From assembly GCA_019236485.1 (NCBI GenBank), contig JAFAIY010000539.1:1-8573 (forward strand): 8,573 nt of DNA, read 5' to 3'. Within the stretch, counting starts at the first letter, position 1, and each line of letters begins with the position of its first letter. A program made the position numbers and the translations under genes. Below, one piece after another: positions 1 to 6,417 of this stretch. The notes under the pieces are model-generated. The model ran no database searches, was not told the DNA's origin, and saw only the letters and a list, made by a program, of their open reading frames with translations. Source of the DNA: Comamonas sp. (GTDB lineage Bacteria; Pseudomonadota; Gammaproteobacteria; Burkholderiales; Burkholderiaceae_C).

Positions 1-1142
1 TGGACCACGTCGAACAGAAACTCGTTGTCGTTGATGCGCAGGTATTTCCAGGGGCCGCTGCGCACCGCACGCTGGGACTGGGATTTGTAGCGCCAGAACA
101 GGGTGCGCTCTTCGGGCTCGGCCTGGCCCAGCAGCAAGGGCAGCAGGTTCCGGCCGTCGCTGAAGTAGTCGGGATGCGGGTCGGCGCCTGCCGCCGCGAG
201 CAGCGTGGGCAGCCAGTCGAAGCTGGCCGTGACCTGTTCCTGCACCTGGGGCCGGATTTGTGCCGGCCAGCGCAGCAGCGTGGGCACGCGTATGCCTCCT
301 TCCAGCAGCTCGGTCTTCTGGCCGCTGAAGGGCCAGGTCTTGGAAAAACGCTCACCGCCGTTGTCGCTGGTGAAGATGACTATGGTGTTCTCGGCCTGGC
401 CCGTGGCTTCCAGCGCATCCAGCACCTGGCCCACGGCGCGGTCCAGGGCTTCGACGATTTCGCCGTATTTCTTCAGGCTGCCGCCGTCGTAGTGGAACAG
501 GCTTTTGATATTGCGCGAGACCTCTTCATCGTCCGGCCCTTCCCAGGGCCAGTGCGGCGCCGTGAAGTGCAGCGAGAGAAAAAACGGCTTGTCCTTGTGC
601 TGGCGCTCGTGCACATAGCGCGTGGCCTCGTCGCCCAGGATATAGGTGTAGTAGCCCGTGCGCTCCACGGGCTCGCTGCCTTGCCAGAGGTCGCGGTCGA
701 ACTCTTCGCCCACGCCGGGCTTGTGCGTGAAGTAGTCGATGGCACCGTGGTGGTTGCCGAAGAAATAGTCGTAGCCGCTGCGCTGCGGCCCGTAGGCCGG
801 CGGCTGACCCAGATGCCATTTGCCGATCAGGGCCGTGTCATAGCCGGCGCTCTTGAGCAGCGAGGGCAGGGTAGGATGATCGGGCGGCAGGCCCAGCTGC
901 GCTCCGTAGCGGGCCAGCGGCTCCTCCAGGCCCGCGCGCAGCCGGTATTGGTAGCGGCCCGTGATCAGCGCGATGCGTGTGGCCGAGCAGACGGCCGAGT
1001 TGGCATAGGCCTGATTGAAGCGCACGCCCTGGGCGGCGAGGCGGTCCAGATGCGGGGTCTTGAAATCCGTGGCGCCATAGACGCCTAGGTCGGCCCAGCC
1101 CAGATCGTCGGCCAGGATGAAAACGATATTCGGTGCGGTCAT
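1..1142 (-). CDS. Sulfatase (arylsulfatase A-like), C-terminus cut by window edge
   Basis: A type I sulfatase, which hydrolyses sulfate esters using a formylglycine made from an active-site cysteine. About 380 residues are visible and the frame runs off the left edge. The family signature is complete: metal-binding D12-D13 in ILADDLGW; the modification motif C52-S-A-T-R56 followed by LITGR (the C-x-A-x-R variant of C-x-P-x-R); K108 in GKWHLG; H197 in APHWPW; D260-N261 in SDNGG; and K276 just before EGGIRVP. The last visible residues (FLFDVV) match the late LYDL block, so perhaps 50-80 residues are missing. The N-terminus (MTAPNIVFIL) enters the first beta strand directly with no signal peptide, so a cytoplasmic enzyme is inferred. 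The start ATG lies 16 bp after the stop of the Bug gene, with a weak AAGGCGAG ribosome site. The substrate cannot be told from sequence. Confidence 0.93.
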   Translation of the reverse strand, partial: MTAPNIVFILADDLGWADLGVYGATDFKTPHLDRLAAQGVRFNQAYANSAVCSATRIALITGRYQYRLRAGLEEPLARYGAQLGLPPDHPTLPSLLKSAGYDTALIGKWHLGQPPAYGPQRSGYDYFFGNHHGAIDYFTHKPGVGEEFDRDLWQGSEPVERTGYYTYILGDEATRYVHERQHKDKPFFLSLHFTAPHWPWEGPDDEEVSRNIKSLFHYDGGSLKKYGEIVEALDRAVGQVLDALEATGQAENTIVIFTSDNGGERFSKTWPFSGQKTELLEGGIRVPTLLRWPAQIRPQVQEQVTASFDWLPTLLAAAGADPHPDYFSDGRNLLPLLLGQAEPEERTLFWRYKSQSQRAVRSGPWKYLRINDNEFLFDVV

Positions 1143-1158
1143 GCGTCGCTCGCCTTGC

Positions 1159-2157
1159 TTATTCGATGGTAAAGCCGGAGTTGGCGATCACGGGACGCCA
1201 CTTGGCGACTTCGGCCACGCGCAATTGTTCCAGCGCCTGCGGCGTGCGCGGGTCGGGCTGCAGGGACAGCTCCGCCCATTTGGGCTGCAGCTTGGGGTCC
1301 AGCAGAGCATGGTTGACGGCGCGGTTGACGGTGGCAATGGCTTCGGCCGATGTGCCTTTGCGCGCCCACAGGCTGTACCAGCCGCTGCCCGTGGCCTTGG
1401 AGTAGCCGGCTTCGGCAAAGGTCGGTATGTCGGGCAGCTCCCGGCTGCGCTGGCTGCCGAAGGTGCCCAGAATGCGCAGCTTGCCTTCCTTGTGCAGCGG
1501 AGCGAGCTCGCTGGTGGTCTGGATGGCGGAGGCCAGCTGGCCGCTGATCAGATCCGTCATCATGGCCGGGCCGCCCTTGTAGGGCACATGCACGATGTTG
1601 ACGCCCGCCGCTTCGCCCAGCAGCAGTCCGAAGAAATGCGGCAGGCTGCCCACGGCGGGGCTGCCGAAGTTGGCCTTGTCGGGGTTGGCCTTGAGCCAGG
1701 CCACATATTCCTGAATATTGCGCGCCGGGTGCCTGGCGGGCACGGCCAGACCGAACTGGAAATGCGCGAGCAGACCTACCGGAGAAAAGTCGCGTGCAGG
1801 ATCGTAGCCGGGCTTTTTGTAGACGATCTGCGAGAGCACCGGGGTGATCAGCGGCGCGATCAGATAGGTGCCGCCGTCGCTGGGGGCGTTGAGCAGCGTC
1901 TGTGCGGCAATCTGGCCGTTGGCGCCGGGCTTGTTGTCCACCACCACATAGTGGCTCTTGCCCAGTTGCGAGGCGATGCTTTCGGCCAGCACGCGTGCCA
2001 GCAGATCGATGCCGCCGCCCGCGCCAAAGCCCACCAGAATGCGGCTGGCCTGAGGAACGGCAGAGGTCTCGGCGGCCTTGGCCAGAGAGTTCAAGGAGAA
2101 GCCAGCGGCGCTGGCGGCAAGCAGCGATTGCTGCAGAAAGAAGCGGCGGGAATGCAT
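1159..2157 (-). CDS. Bug/TctC-family periplasmic solute-binding receptor of a TTT transporter, Tat-exported
   Basis: A 332-residue extracytoplasmic receptor of the tripartite tricarboxylate transporter class, the very large Bug family of Bordetella, Comamonas and relatives. The protein has the typical features: RILVGFGAGGGIDLLAR after the leader, VVVDNKPGANGQIAA, a central VPYKGGPAMMTDLISGQ segment, then ELPDIPTFAEAGY. Length is normal. The N-terminus carries a twin-arginine signal (SRRFFLQQ at residues 3-10, a hydrophobic stretch, then SLAKA before A29), so folded export through Tat is predicted. No good ribosome site precedes the ATG. The next gene in the same direction is the sulfatase, 16 bp away, so the receptor probably captures an organic acid or sulfate ester that the sulfatase processes; this is inference. 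No TctA or TctB is visible, so it may be one of the many orphan receptors sharing a distant permease. Confidence 0.95.
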   Translation of the reverse strand: MHSRRFFLQQSLLAASAAGFSLNSLAKAAETSAVPQASRILVGFGAGGGIDLLARVLAESIASQLGKSHYVVVDNKPGANGQIAAQTLLNAPSDGGTYLIAPLITPVLSQIVYKKPGYDPARDFSPVGLLAHFQFGLAVPARHPARNIQEYVAWLKANPDKANFGSPAVGSLPHFFGLLLGEAAGVNIVHVPYKGGPAMMTDLISGQLASAIQTTSELAPLHKEGKLRILGTFGSQRSRELPDIPTFAEAGYSKATGSGWYSLWARKGTSAEAIATVNRAVNHALLDPKLQPKWAELSLQPDPRTPQALEQLRVAEVAKWRPVIANSGFTIE

Positions 2158-2273
2158 GGCTGGAGATCACAAAAGTGCGGCGCGTTGGCCAGTCCAGGCA
2201 TTCTCAAAAAATCTCTATAAAAAGAAAAATAATAAAAAATGGTTTTTAAATAGCCTAAACATCTTATTCCAAA
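2158..2273 (-). promoter_or_regulatory. AT-rich leader of the Bug-sulfatase operon, probable promoter region
   Basis: This 116-bp gap between the MFS stop and the Bug start contains a sharply AT-rich stretch: only 12 of 63 bases in 2211-2273 are G or C, in an otherwise GC-rich window. Read on the minus strand it has poly-T runs and several -10-like hexamers (TATTAT, TATAGA) but no convincing -35 at proper spacing, so an exact promoter is not assigned. Such tracts commonly house promoters, UP elements or nucleoid-protein binding sites. Confidence 0.45.
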
Positions 2274-2282
2274 TCATGATTT
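2271..2282. repeat. 12-bp perfect palindrome at the 3' end of the MFS gene
   Basis: AAATCATGATTT reads identically on both strands. It covers the TGA stop of the MFS gene and sits at the upstream border of the AT-rich leader, about 114 bp before the Bug start. It could be an operator for the Bug-sulfatase operon or may be incidental to an AT-rich region. Confidence 0.35.
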
Positions 2283-3539
2283 GCTGATGCCAAAACGCTG
2301 TACCAGCGTCCACGCCGTGATGGCCGTGCAAGCCGACCAGAACCAGATGCCGAAGGCCAGGGGCATGGTGGAGTCCGCATCCAGACTCAGGCCCAGCCAG
2401 TGCCCCATGGCAAAAGCCATGAGCATCATCACCAGGCCGTTGATGGCCGAGGCCGTGCCCGCTGCCTGGGGGAAGGGCGCGATGGCATTGCTTTGCCCGC
2501 AGGGCATGTGAATGCCGTGGGCGATCTGGTAGAGACTAAAAGGCAGGGCATAGGCCCAGATGCTGCGCAGATCGGCCAGGGCAGCCAGGCCCATGATGGA
2601 GCCCGCCGTCAGCGACAGCACCCCTGCCATGGCCACGGCGCGCTGCACGCTCATGCTGCGCAGCAGGCGGCGGCAGGCAAAGGTGCCGGCGATATAGCAC
2701 AGCGCGTTGCCGCCCATCATCAGCCCGTACTGCGTACGCTCCATATGCAGCACGTTGATATAGGTGAATGAAGAGGCCGCCAGATTGGTGAACAGGCCCG
2801 CATAGCTGAAGCAGGTCAGCAGGTTGTAGGCCTGGAACATGGGGTTGCGCACAATGTGCGACCAGGTGTGCAGCAGATTGCCCGGTTGCAGCGCCTGCGG
2901 GTTGCGCTGGGGAATCGACTCCTTGAAGCGCAGCACCACCAGCAGCCAGGCCAGGCTGCCCATGAAGGCCTGGGCCAGCATGGTGGAGCGCCAGCCCAGC
3001 CAGCCCACGAGCAAGCTGCCGCTGATGGGGGCCAGAAAGGCCAGCACGCCCAGCCCCGACAGCGCCTTGGACATGACTTGCGCGCCCATATGCGGCGCAT
3101 ACAGATCGCGCACCACGGCGCGCGCGCACATCACACCGGCTCCCAGGGCTGCGCCTTGCAGGCTGCGCCAGGCAATCAAGGCCTCCATGCTCTGGGCGCT
3201 GGCGCAGCCCAGCGCGGCGATCACATAGCCGCTGATGCCAATCAGCAAAACCGGGCGGCGCCCCAGCCGGTCCGACAGCGGGCCCCAGAGAATCTGCGAG
3301 CAGCCAAAGGCCAGCAAAAAGCCGGTCAGTGTCAGCTGGGCCTGCGAGACATGGGCGCCAAAACCTTGCTGTAGCTGGGGCAGGGCGGGCTGATAGAGAT
3401 CGGTTGCCAGCGGCTGCAGGCCCAGCAGCAGCCCCAGTGTGAGGATGATGAGGACTGCGGATTCAGGAGCGCCTTGCGCTTGATCACCAAGGGATTGGGC
3501 GGGATTTTGCTTGGATTTCAGGGCAGGCGGTGCAGACAT
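2274..3539 (-). CDS. Bcr/CflA-type multidrug or metabolite exporter (MFS, DHA1)
   Basis: A 421-residue inner-membrane proton antiporter of the drug:H+ antiporter-1 class with about 12 membrane segments. Family marks in order: a cytoplasmic N-tail of about 28 residues; first helix with LATDLYQPALPQLQQGF; MFS motif A GPLSDRLGRRPVLL after helix 2; the fourth-helix block CARAVVRDLY, which is typical of Bcr/CflA proteins; a short loop near residues 205-225 (FKESIPQRNPQ) between the two halves; and a hydrophobic C-terminal half ending RFGISKS. Length is normal. The ATG lies 68 bp after the alpha/beta hydrolase stop on the same strand, so it may be co-transcribed with it or use its own promoter in that gap. 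The substrate is unknown; Bcr/CflA members export bicyclomycin, chloramphenicol, sulfonamides or cysteine-like metabolites. Nearby genes do not settle it. Confidence 0.93.
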   Translation of the reverse strand: MSAPPALKSKQNPAQSLGDQAQGAPESAVLIILTLGLLLGLQPLATDLYQPALPQLQQGFGAHVSQAQLTLTGFLLAFGCSQILWGPLSDRLGRRPVLLIGISGYVIAALGCASAQSMEALIAWRSLQGAALGAGVMCARAVVRDLYAPHMGAQVMSKALSGLGVLAFLAPISGSLLVGWLGWRSTMLAQAFMGSLAWLLVVLRFKESIPQRNPQALQPGNLLHTWSHIVRNPMFQAYNLLTCFSYAGLFTNLAASSFTYINVLHMERTQYGLMMGGNALCYIAGTFACRRLLRSMSVQRAVAMAGVLSLTAGSIMGLAALADLRSIWAYALPFSLYQIAHGIHMPCGQSNAIAPFPQAAGTASAINGLVMMLMAFAMGHWLGLSLDADSTMPLAFGIWFWSACTAITAWTLVQRFGISKS

Positions 3540-3584
3540 AGTCAGCCAGCCTAGCAGAACCGGCTTATTAATCCGTGTGCTGAC

Positions 3585-3597
3585 GAGACAGTATGTG
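3585..3597 (-). promoter_or_regulatory. 13-bp motif in the MFS leader shared with the cupin leader
   Basis: On the minus strand this reads CACATACTGTCTC and lies 45 bp upstream of the MFS start. The identical 13 bases occur in the same orientation 17 bp upstream of the cupin start (6418-6430). It may be a binding site for a common regulator or a shared promoter element (TACTGT resembles a weak -10), though no good -35 is seen in either place. Confidence 0.3.
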
Positions 3598-3607
3598 GCG
3601 ATGCCGC

Positions 3608-4471
3608 TCAGCGTGGATTCAGGCCGAACAGCTCATGCAGGGCTTGGCGATATTGCGCCAGGGCCTTGGATTGGGTGTTGTGGTGGCTGGCGCCTTCGAC
3701 CAGGATCAGGCGTTTGGGCTCGCGCGCCGCATCGAACAGTTGCTGGCCCAGCCGGGCGGGAATCAGCGGGTCGGCCGTGCCATGCACGACCAGCAGCGGC
3801 GATCCTATGGCCGCCACCTTGTCGACCGAATCGAAACGCTGCGTGATCAACCAGTTCACGGGCAGCCAGCCCCAGCGCATGGAGTCGAACACATCGGAAA
3901 TATTGGTGAAGGTGGACTCGACCAGCACGCCTTGTTCATCGTTGACGGAGCTGGCCAGATCGATCGCAACCGCGCCGCCCAGGGAGTGGCCGAAGATATA
4001 GCGCGGCCTGCCTGCGGCCTGGCGGCCGAGCCAGTCCCAGGCGGCGCGGGCATCTTCGGCGGCCGAGGCCTGCGAGGGCAGGGCCGGGCTGCTCTTGCCA
4101 AAGCCGCGGTAGTCCACGGCCAGCACCGAAAAGCCCATGGCCTGCAGGCGCCGTATGCGTGGCGAGGAGCCCGTCACATTCCAGCGTGCCCCATGCAGAA
4201 ACAGCAGCAGCGGAGCCTGGGCATTGCCGGATGGCATCCAGAGGGCATGCAGCCTGGCAGCGCTGCCATCGCGGCTGCGAAACGCTATCCATTGCTCCTG
4301 CATGCCGGCCGTGTTGGCTCCGGGCCAGCTGCGGTCGCTGGGCTGAAAGATCCAGACCCGCTGCCTGGCATCGAGCTCGCGCATACCCCAGATCGCGAGC
4401 GCCAGCAGCAAGGCAAGACCGAATGCCGCCGCGATGCGGCGGGGGCTCCAGAAGCGTGAGGTCTTGGGCAT
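3608..4471 (-). CDS. Membrane-anchored alpha/beta hydrolase (BEM46/ABHD13-like serine hydrolase)
   Basis: A 287-residue serine hydrolase. A single hydrophobic segment (residues 13-29, AAAFGLALLLALAIWGM) after a basic N-tail anchors it in the inner membrane with the catalytic domain probably outside. The alpha/beta fold follows: oxyanion motif FLHGARWN (91-98), VDYRGFGKS (119-127), nucleophile elbow GHSLGG with S163, acid D234 in HGTADPLIP, and a C-terminal histidine at H263 or H264 in GASHHN. The triad is therefore complete. Closest resemblance is to BEM46/ABHD13 and YfhR-like proteins, whose substrates are poorly known, so lipid or ester hydrolysis is only a guess. The start is fixed by an in-frame TGA ten codons upstream; the ATG has no purine-rich ribosome site. 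The MFS gene follows 68 bp downstream and the methylglyoxal synthase gene diverges from it across 184 bp. Confidence 0.9.
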   Translation of the reverse strand: MPKTSRFWSPRRIAAAFGLALLLALAIWGMRELDARQRVWIFQPSDRSWPGANTAGMQEQWIAFRSRDGSAARLHALWMPSGNAQAPLLLFLHGARWNVTGSSPRIRRLQAMGFSVLAVDYRGFGKSSPALPSQASAAEDARAAWDWLGRQAAGRPRYIFGHSLGGAVAIDLASSVNDEQGVLVESTFTNISDVFDSMRWGWLPVNWLITQRFDSVDKVAAIGSPLLVVHGTADPLIPARLGQQLFDAAREPKRLILVEGASHHNTQSKALAQYRQALHELFGLNPR

Positions 4472-4571
4472 GGGAAGAAGAGCGAGGGAAGAGGGCCGCT
4501 GTCAAGTGCTGCGCAAGTATGGCTGTCTGACCCGACCCCAGTCATCTGGAGTGCATGAATTGGCGATATTC

Positions 4572-4593
4572 TTGCGGGTGTTTCAAACCGCAA
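4572..4593. repeat. Inverted repeat TTGCGG-N10-CCGCAA upstream of methylglyoxal synthase
   Basis: Two perfect 6-bp arms flank a 10-bp spacer that itself holds the small palindrome GTTTcAAAC (4580-4588). It is centred about 73 bp before the methylglyoxal synthase start, in the 184-bp divergent gap shared with the hydrolase. This layout fits a dimeric regulator site, but no regulator gene is nearby. A weak -10-like TATTCT precedes it (4567-4572) without a recognisable -35. Confidence 0.3.
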
Positions 4594-4624
4594 ATGCATA
4601 GCTGGGTGCGCAGAGTTTGCGAGC

Positions 4625-4643
4625 GTTTGAAGCCTGTTTGAAG
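4625..4643 (+). repeat. Direct repeat GTTTGAAG x2, 11-bp period, in the methylglyoxal synthase leader
   Basis: The octamer GTTTGAAG occurs at 4625-4632 and 4636-4643, exactly one helical turn apart, and a related GTTTGAA lies inverted at 4582-4588. The second copy overlaps the AAGGA ribosome site (4641-4645), ten bases before the ATG. A protein or RNA contact here could control translation or transcription; chance similarity is possible. Confidence 0.3.
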
Positions 4644-4655
4644 GATTAGTTCACT

Positions 4656-5534
4656 ATGTCGATCTGCCTGGGTCTTGCCGCCAACAAACTCCACCACCAA
4701 ACCGAGGACGCTGCGCTGTTTGCTCTGCTGCGCGCTTGCGAGGCCGGAATTCGCGAGCTCAAGCTGGGCTTTCATACCGTGGGTCGCACCTATGACGCCA
4801 TCACGGCGGCCAGCATGCTTCAGGGCTACAAAGGCCTGGTGCGCTATCCCTATGGCCGCGAAGGCGGACTCATGAGGCTGGTGGCCGAGGTCGTGGGCAT
4901 GGAGGGCGATGGGCGCACGCTGGACGGCGCCATCTATCTGATGGACCCGGTAGATCCTTCGTCCATCTTTCCCGAGGCGCTGGCACTAAAGCGCCAGTGC
5001 GTGATCCACGGCAAGCCGTTTCTCTCCACTGTCGCTTCCACGCGCGACTGGATAGAGATGGAGCGCATACATGCAGGCCTGGCGCGCGACCGCCATGCGG
5101 ACCGTTTTCACGACTATGAAAACCAGACGCTGGCGCTGATCGCGCACGATGCGATGAAGCCCACGATGCTGGAGTTTGCCGCGCGCAATTTCGATCTGCT
5201 CAGCCGCTACCGCCGCCGCGTGGGCACGGGCACCACGGGCCAGAAGCTCAACGAGCTGGCCTGGAGCAAGGGCTGGCCCGCCGACAAGCCCTGGGTGGAC
5301 CGCTACAACAGCGGCCCGCTGGGCGGCGACGCGCAGATTGCCGACCTGGTGCTGGAAAAGCGTTGCCAGCGCGCCATCTTTTTCGAGGACCCGCATGTGG
5401 CGCGCCAGCACGAGGCCGATATCCAGCTGCTGGAGCGCGCCGTGACCACGGTCACCCACGATGCGGTCTGCAGCACCTCGCCCCAGGTCGCGCAGCGCTG
5501 GTGCGATGCGGCCGTCAAGCGCGCTGCTGCCTGA
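4656..5534 (+). CDS. mgsA: Methylglyoxal synthase with an extra N-terminal degenerate MGS-like domain
   Basis: The C-terminal half (about residues 157-280) is a methylglyoxal synthase domain, which converts dihydroxyacetone phosphate to methylglyoxal and phosphate in the cytoplasm. Judged against the E. coli enzyme, key residues are kept: H164-D165 (LIAHD), the phosphate loop GTGTTG (190-195), SGPLGGD with catalytic base D225, D245 in FFEDP, H252 and D255. At 292 residues it is about twice the usual 130-155. The added N-terminus (about 3-133) looks like a second copy of the fold with lost catalytic residues: LAAN for IAHD, TVG for TTG, YPYGREG for SGPLGGD, MDP for EDP, and LSTVAST near the end. 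An in-frame TAG three codons before the ATG and AAGGA ten bases upstream fix the start. The N-terminal domain could be regulatory or support oligomerisation. Enzyme class is sure; the role of the extension is inference. Confidence 0.88.
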   Translation: MSICLGLAANKLHHQTEDAALFALLRACEAGIRELKLGFHTVGRTYDAITAASMLQGYKGLVRYPYGREGGLMRLVAEVVGMEGDGRTLDGAIYLMDPVDPSSIFPEALALKRQCVIHGKPFLSTVASTRDWIEMERIHAGLARDRHADRFHDYENQTLALIAHDAMKPTMLEFAARNFDLLSRYRRRVGTGTTGQKLNELAWSKGWPADKPWVDRYNSGPLGGDAQIADLVLEKRCQRAIFFEDPHVARQHEADIQLLERAVTTVTHDAVCSTSPQVAQRWCDAAVKRAAA

Positions 5535-5540
5535 GCCAGC

Positions 5541-5924
5541 TTATTTGCCGGCGCCGCTGCGGTAGCGCCTGAGCTCGGCCTGCAGCCAGGGGCCGCTGGC
5601 CACCGAGGCCTGGCCGGCGCAGCGCACCTGGTAGGGCTTGTGGCTCATGCTGCTTTCGCTGCCGGCATTGGCGATGAAGTCTTCGGCCGTCACCGGCCCG
5701 TATTTCTTGAGCAGATAGTCGTATTTCTGGCGCAGATGGTCGGCGGCCTTGGCGCTGTCATACCAGCTGCCGTTGCGCTGGAACTCGCAGCCCGAGCTTT
5801 TGAGCTGGGTGATCAGATGCTCGATCTCCTGGCCGGACGCGGGCGTGGGCTTGTCCGCATGGGCGGCCAGCGGCAGCAAGGCGGCCAGCGCGCAGCCCAG
5901 CAGGGTATGGGTGATTTGCTTCAT
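5541..5924 (-). CDS. Secreted DUF5329 family protein
   Basis: A 127-residue protein of unknown function recognisable as DUF5329: EIEHLITQLKSSGCEF, then RNGSWYDSAKAADHLRQKY, AEDFIANAGSESS, a block ending in PYQVRC, and a terminal GPWLQAELRRYR. A Sec signal peptide is clear (MKQITHTLLGCALAALLPLAAHA, residues 1-23, cleaved before D24), so the mature protein is periplasmic. Cysteines C46 and C102 could form a disulfide. The ATG at 5924 is chosen because the signal peptide begins there; the frame stays open upstream through the cupin gene to 6470, but that stretch has no sensible protein character. The stop lies 6 bp from the converging methylglyoxal synthase stop. The cupin gene lies 56 bp upstream on the same strand, separated by a strong hairpin. 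Confidence 0.85.
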   Translation of the reverse strand: MKQITHTLLGCALAALLPLAAHADKPTPASGQEIEHLITQLKSSGCEFQRNGSWYDSAKAADHLRQKYDYLLKKYGPVTAEDFIANAGSESSMSHKPYQVRCAGQASVASGPWLQAELRRYRSGAGK

Positions 5925-5943
5925 GGAGGCCGATGGTAGCCGC

Positions 5944-5981
5944 AAGCTGGCCGGCCTGGATGCTCCACTCCGGCCAGGCTT
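5944..5981 (-). terminator. Two-tier hairpin after the cupin gene
   Basis: Arms AAGCTGGCCGG (5944-5954) and CCGGCCAGGCTT (5970-5981) pair over 11 bp with a single bulged base. Inside, TGGA-TGC-TCCA (5957-5967) forms a second short stem. The structure starts at the last base of the cupin stop codon. On the minus strand no T-run follows, so it is either a weak or Rho-assisted terminator or an mRNA-stabilising element that would lower DUF5329 expression relative to cupin. Confidence 0.5.
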
Positions 5982-6400
5982 CAGGGGGCGGGCGTGGCCA
6001 GCGGCTGGCCTTTTTCCACCACATAGACGCCTATGAGCTTGACGCTGGAGCTGCCGGCATTGTGGGCATCGTGCACCACGCCCGCGGGTACGACAAAGGA
6101 CTCGCCGGCCTTGAGGGTGCGCGGCGGCTGGCCGTCGACCAGCAGGTCCACCTGGCCTTCGCTGACATAGCTGATCTCGTCGCCGGGATGGGTGTGGCGG
6201 CCGGCGCGCGAGCCGGGCGCCACCTCGACCTTGGCCACCACGGCCTCGCGGCCCGGCACGGAGACATCGGCCTTGCCCACCAGGGTGCGCGACAGGCCGC
6301 TGGTCTGGGGCGCACCAGCCTGGGCCCAGGCGCTGCCGCCCAGGACCAGGGTGCCTGCGGACAGCAGGGTGGCGAACATCGGTATATGCATGTGGGTCAT
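5981..6400 (-). CDS. Small periplasmic cupin-domain protein
   Basis: A 139-residue single-domain cupin. Motif 1 is complete (GRHTHPGDEISYVSEG, residues 67-82) with metal ligands H69, H71 and E75, and motif 2 is complete (GESFVVPAGVVHDAHN, 99-114) with ligand H110. A Sec signal peptide covers about residues 1-27 or 1-29 (LSAGTLVLGGSAWAQA), so the mature protein is a periplasmic metal-binding beta barrel. Such proteins may be dioxygenases, isomerases or ligand sensors; sequence alone does not tell which. The start at 6400 is well supported by GGAGGGAG seven bases upstream. A 24-bp inverted repeat lies two bases further upstream. The phosphatase gene precedes it by 109 bp with a hairpin between, so it probably has its own promoter. 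Confidence 0.9.
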   Translation of the reverse strand: MTHMHIPMFATLLSAGTLVLGGSAWAQAGAPQTSGLSRTLVGKADVSVPGREAVVAKVEVAPGSRAGRHTHPGDEISYVSEGQVDLLVDGQPPRTLKAGESFVVPAGVVHDAHNAGSSSVKLIGVYVVEKGQPLATPAP

Positions 6401-6407
6401 GGCAAAA

Positions 6408-6415
6408 CTCCCTCC
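6408..6415 (-). promoter_or_regulatory. Strong ribosome binding site of the cupin gene
   Basis: On the minus strand GGAGGGAG lies seven bases before the ATG. It is the best Shine-Dalgarno sequence in the window and decides between M1 and the in-frame M4 and M8. Confidence 0.75.
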
Positions 6416-6417
6416 AG

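Noticed and set aside
174..1088. Long plus-strand open frame opposite the sulfatase
   Set aside because: Antisense shadow of a GC-rich gene; Gln/Arg/Ala-rich with no domain, while the minus strand carries complete sulfatase motifs.
1117..2220. Long plus-strand open frame opposite the Bug gene
   Set aside because: No recognisable motif; the minus-strand Bug protein explains the region fully.
4500..4505. Perfect TTGACA on the minus strand before the alpha/beta hydrolase
   Set aside because: At 17-bp spacing there is no -10 hexamer, and it lies only 28 bp before the ATG.
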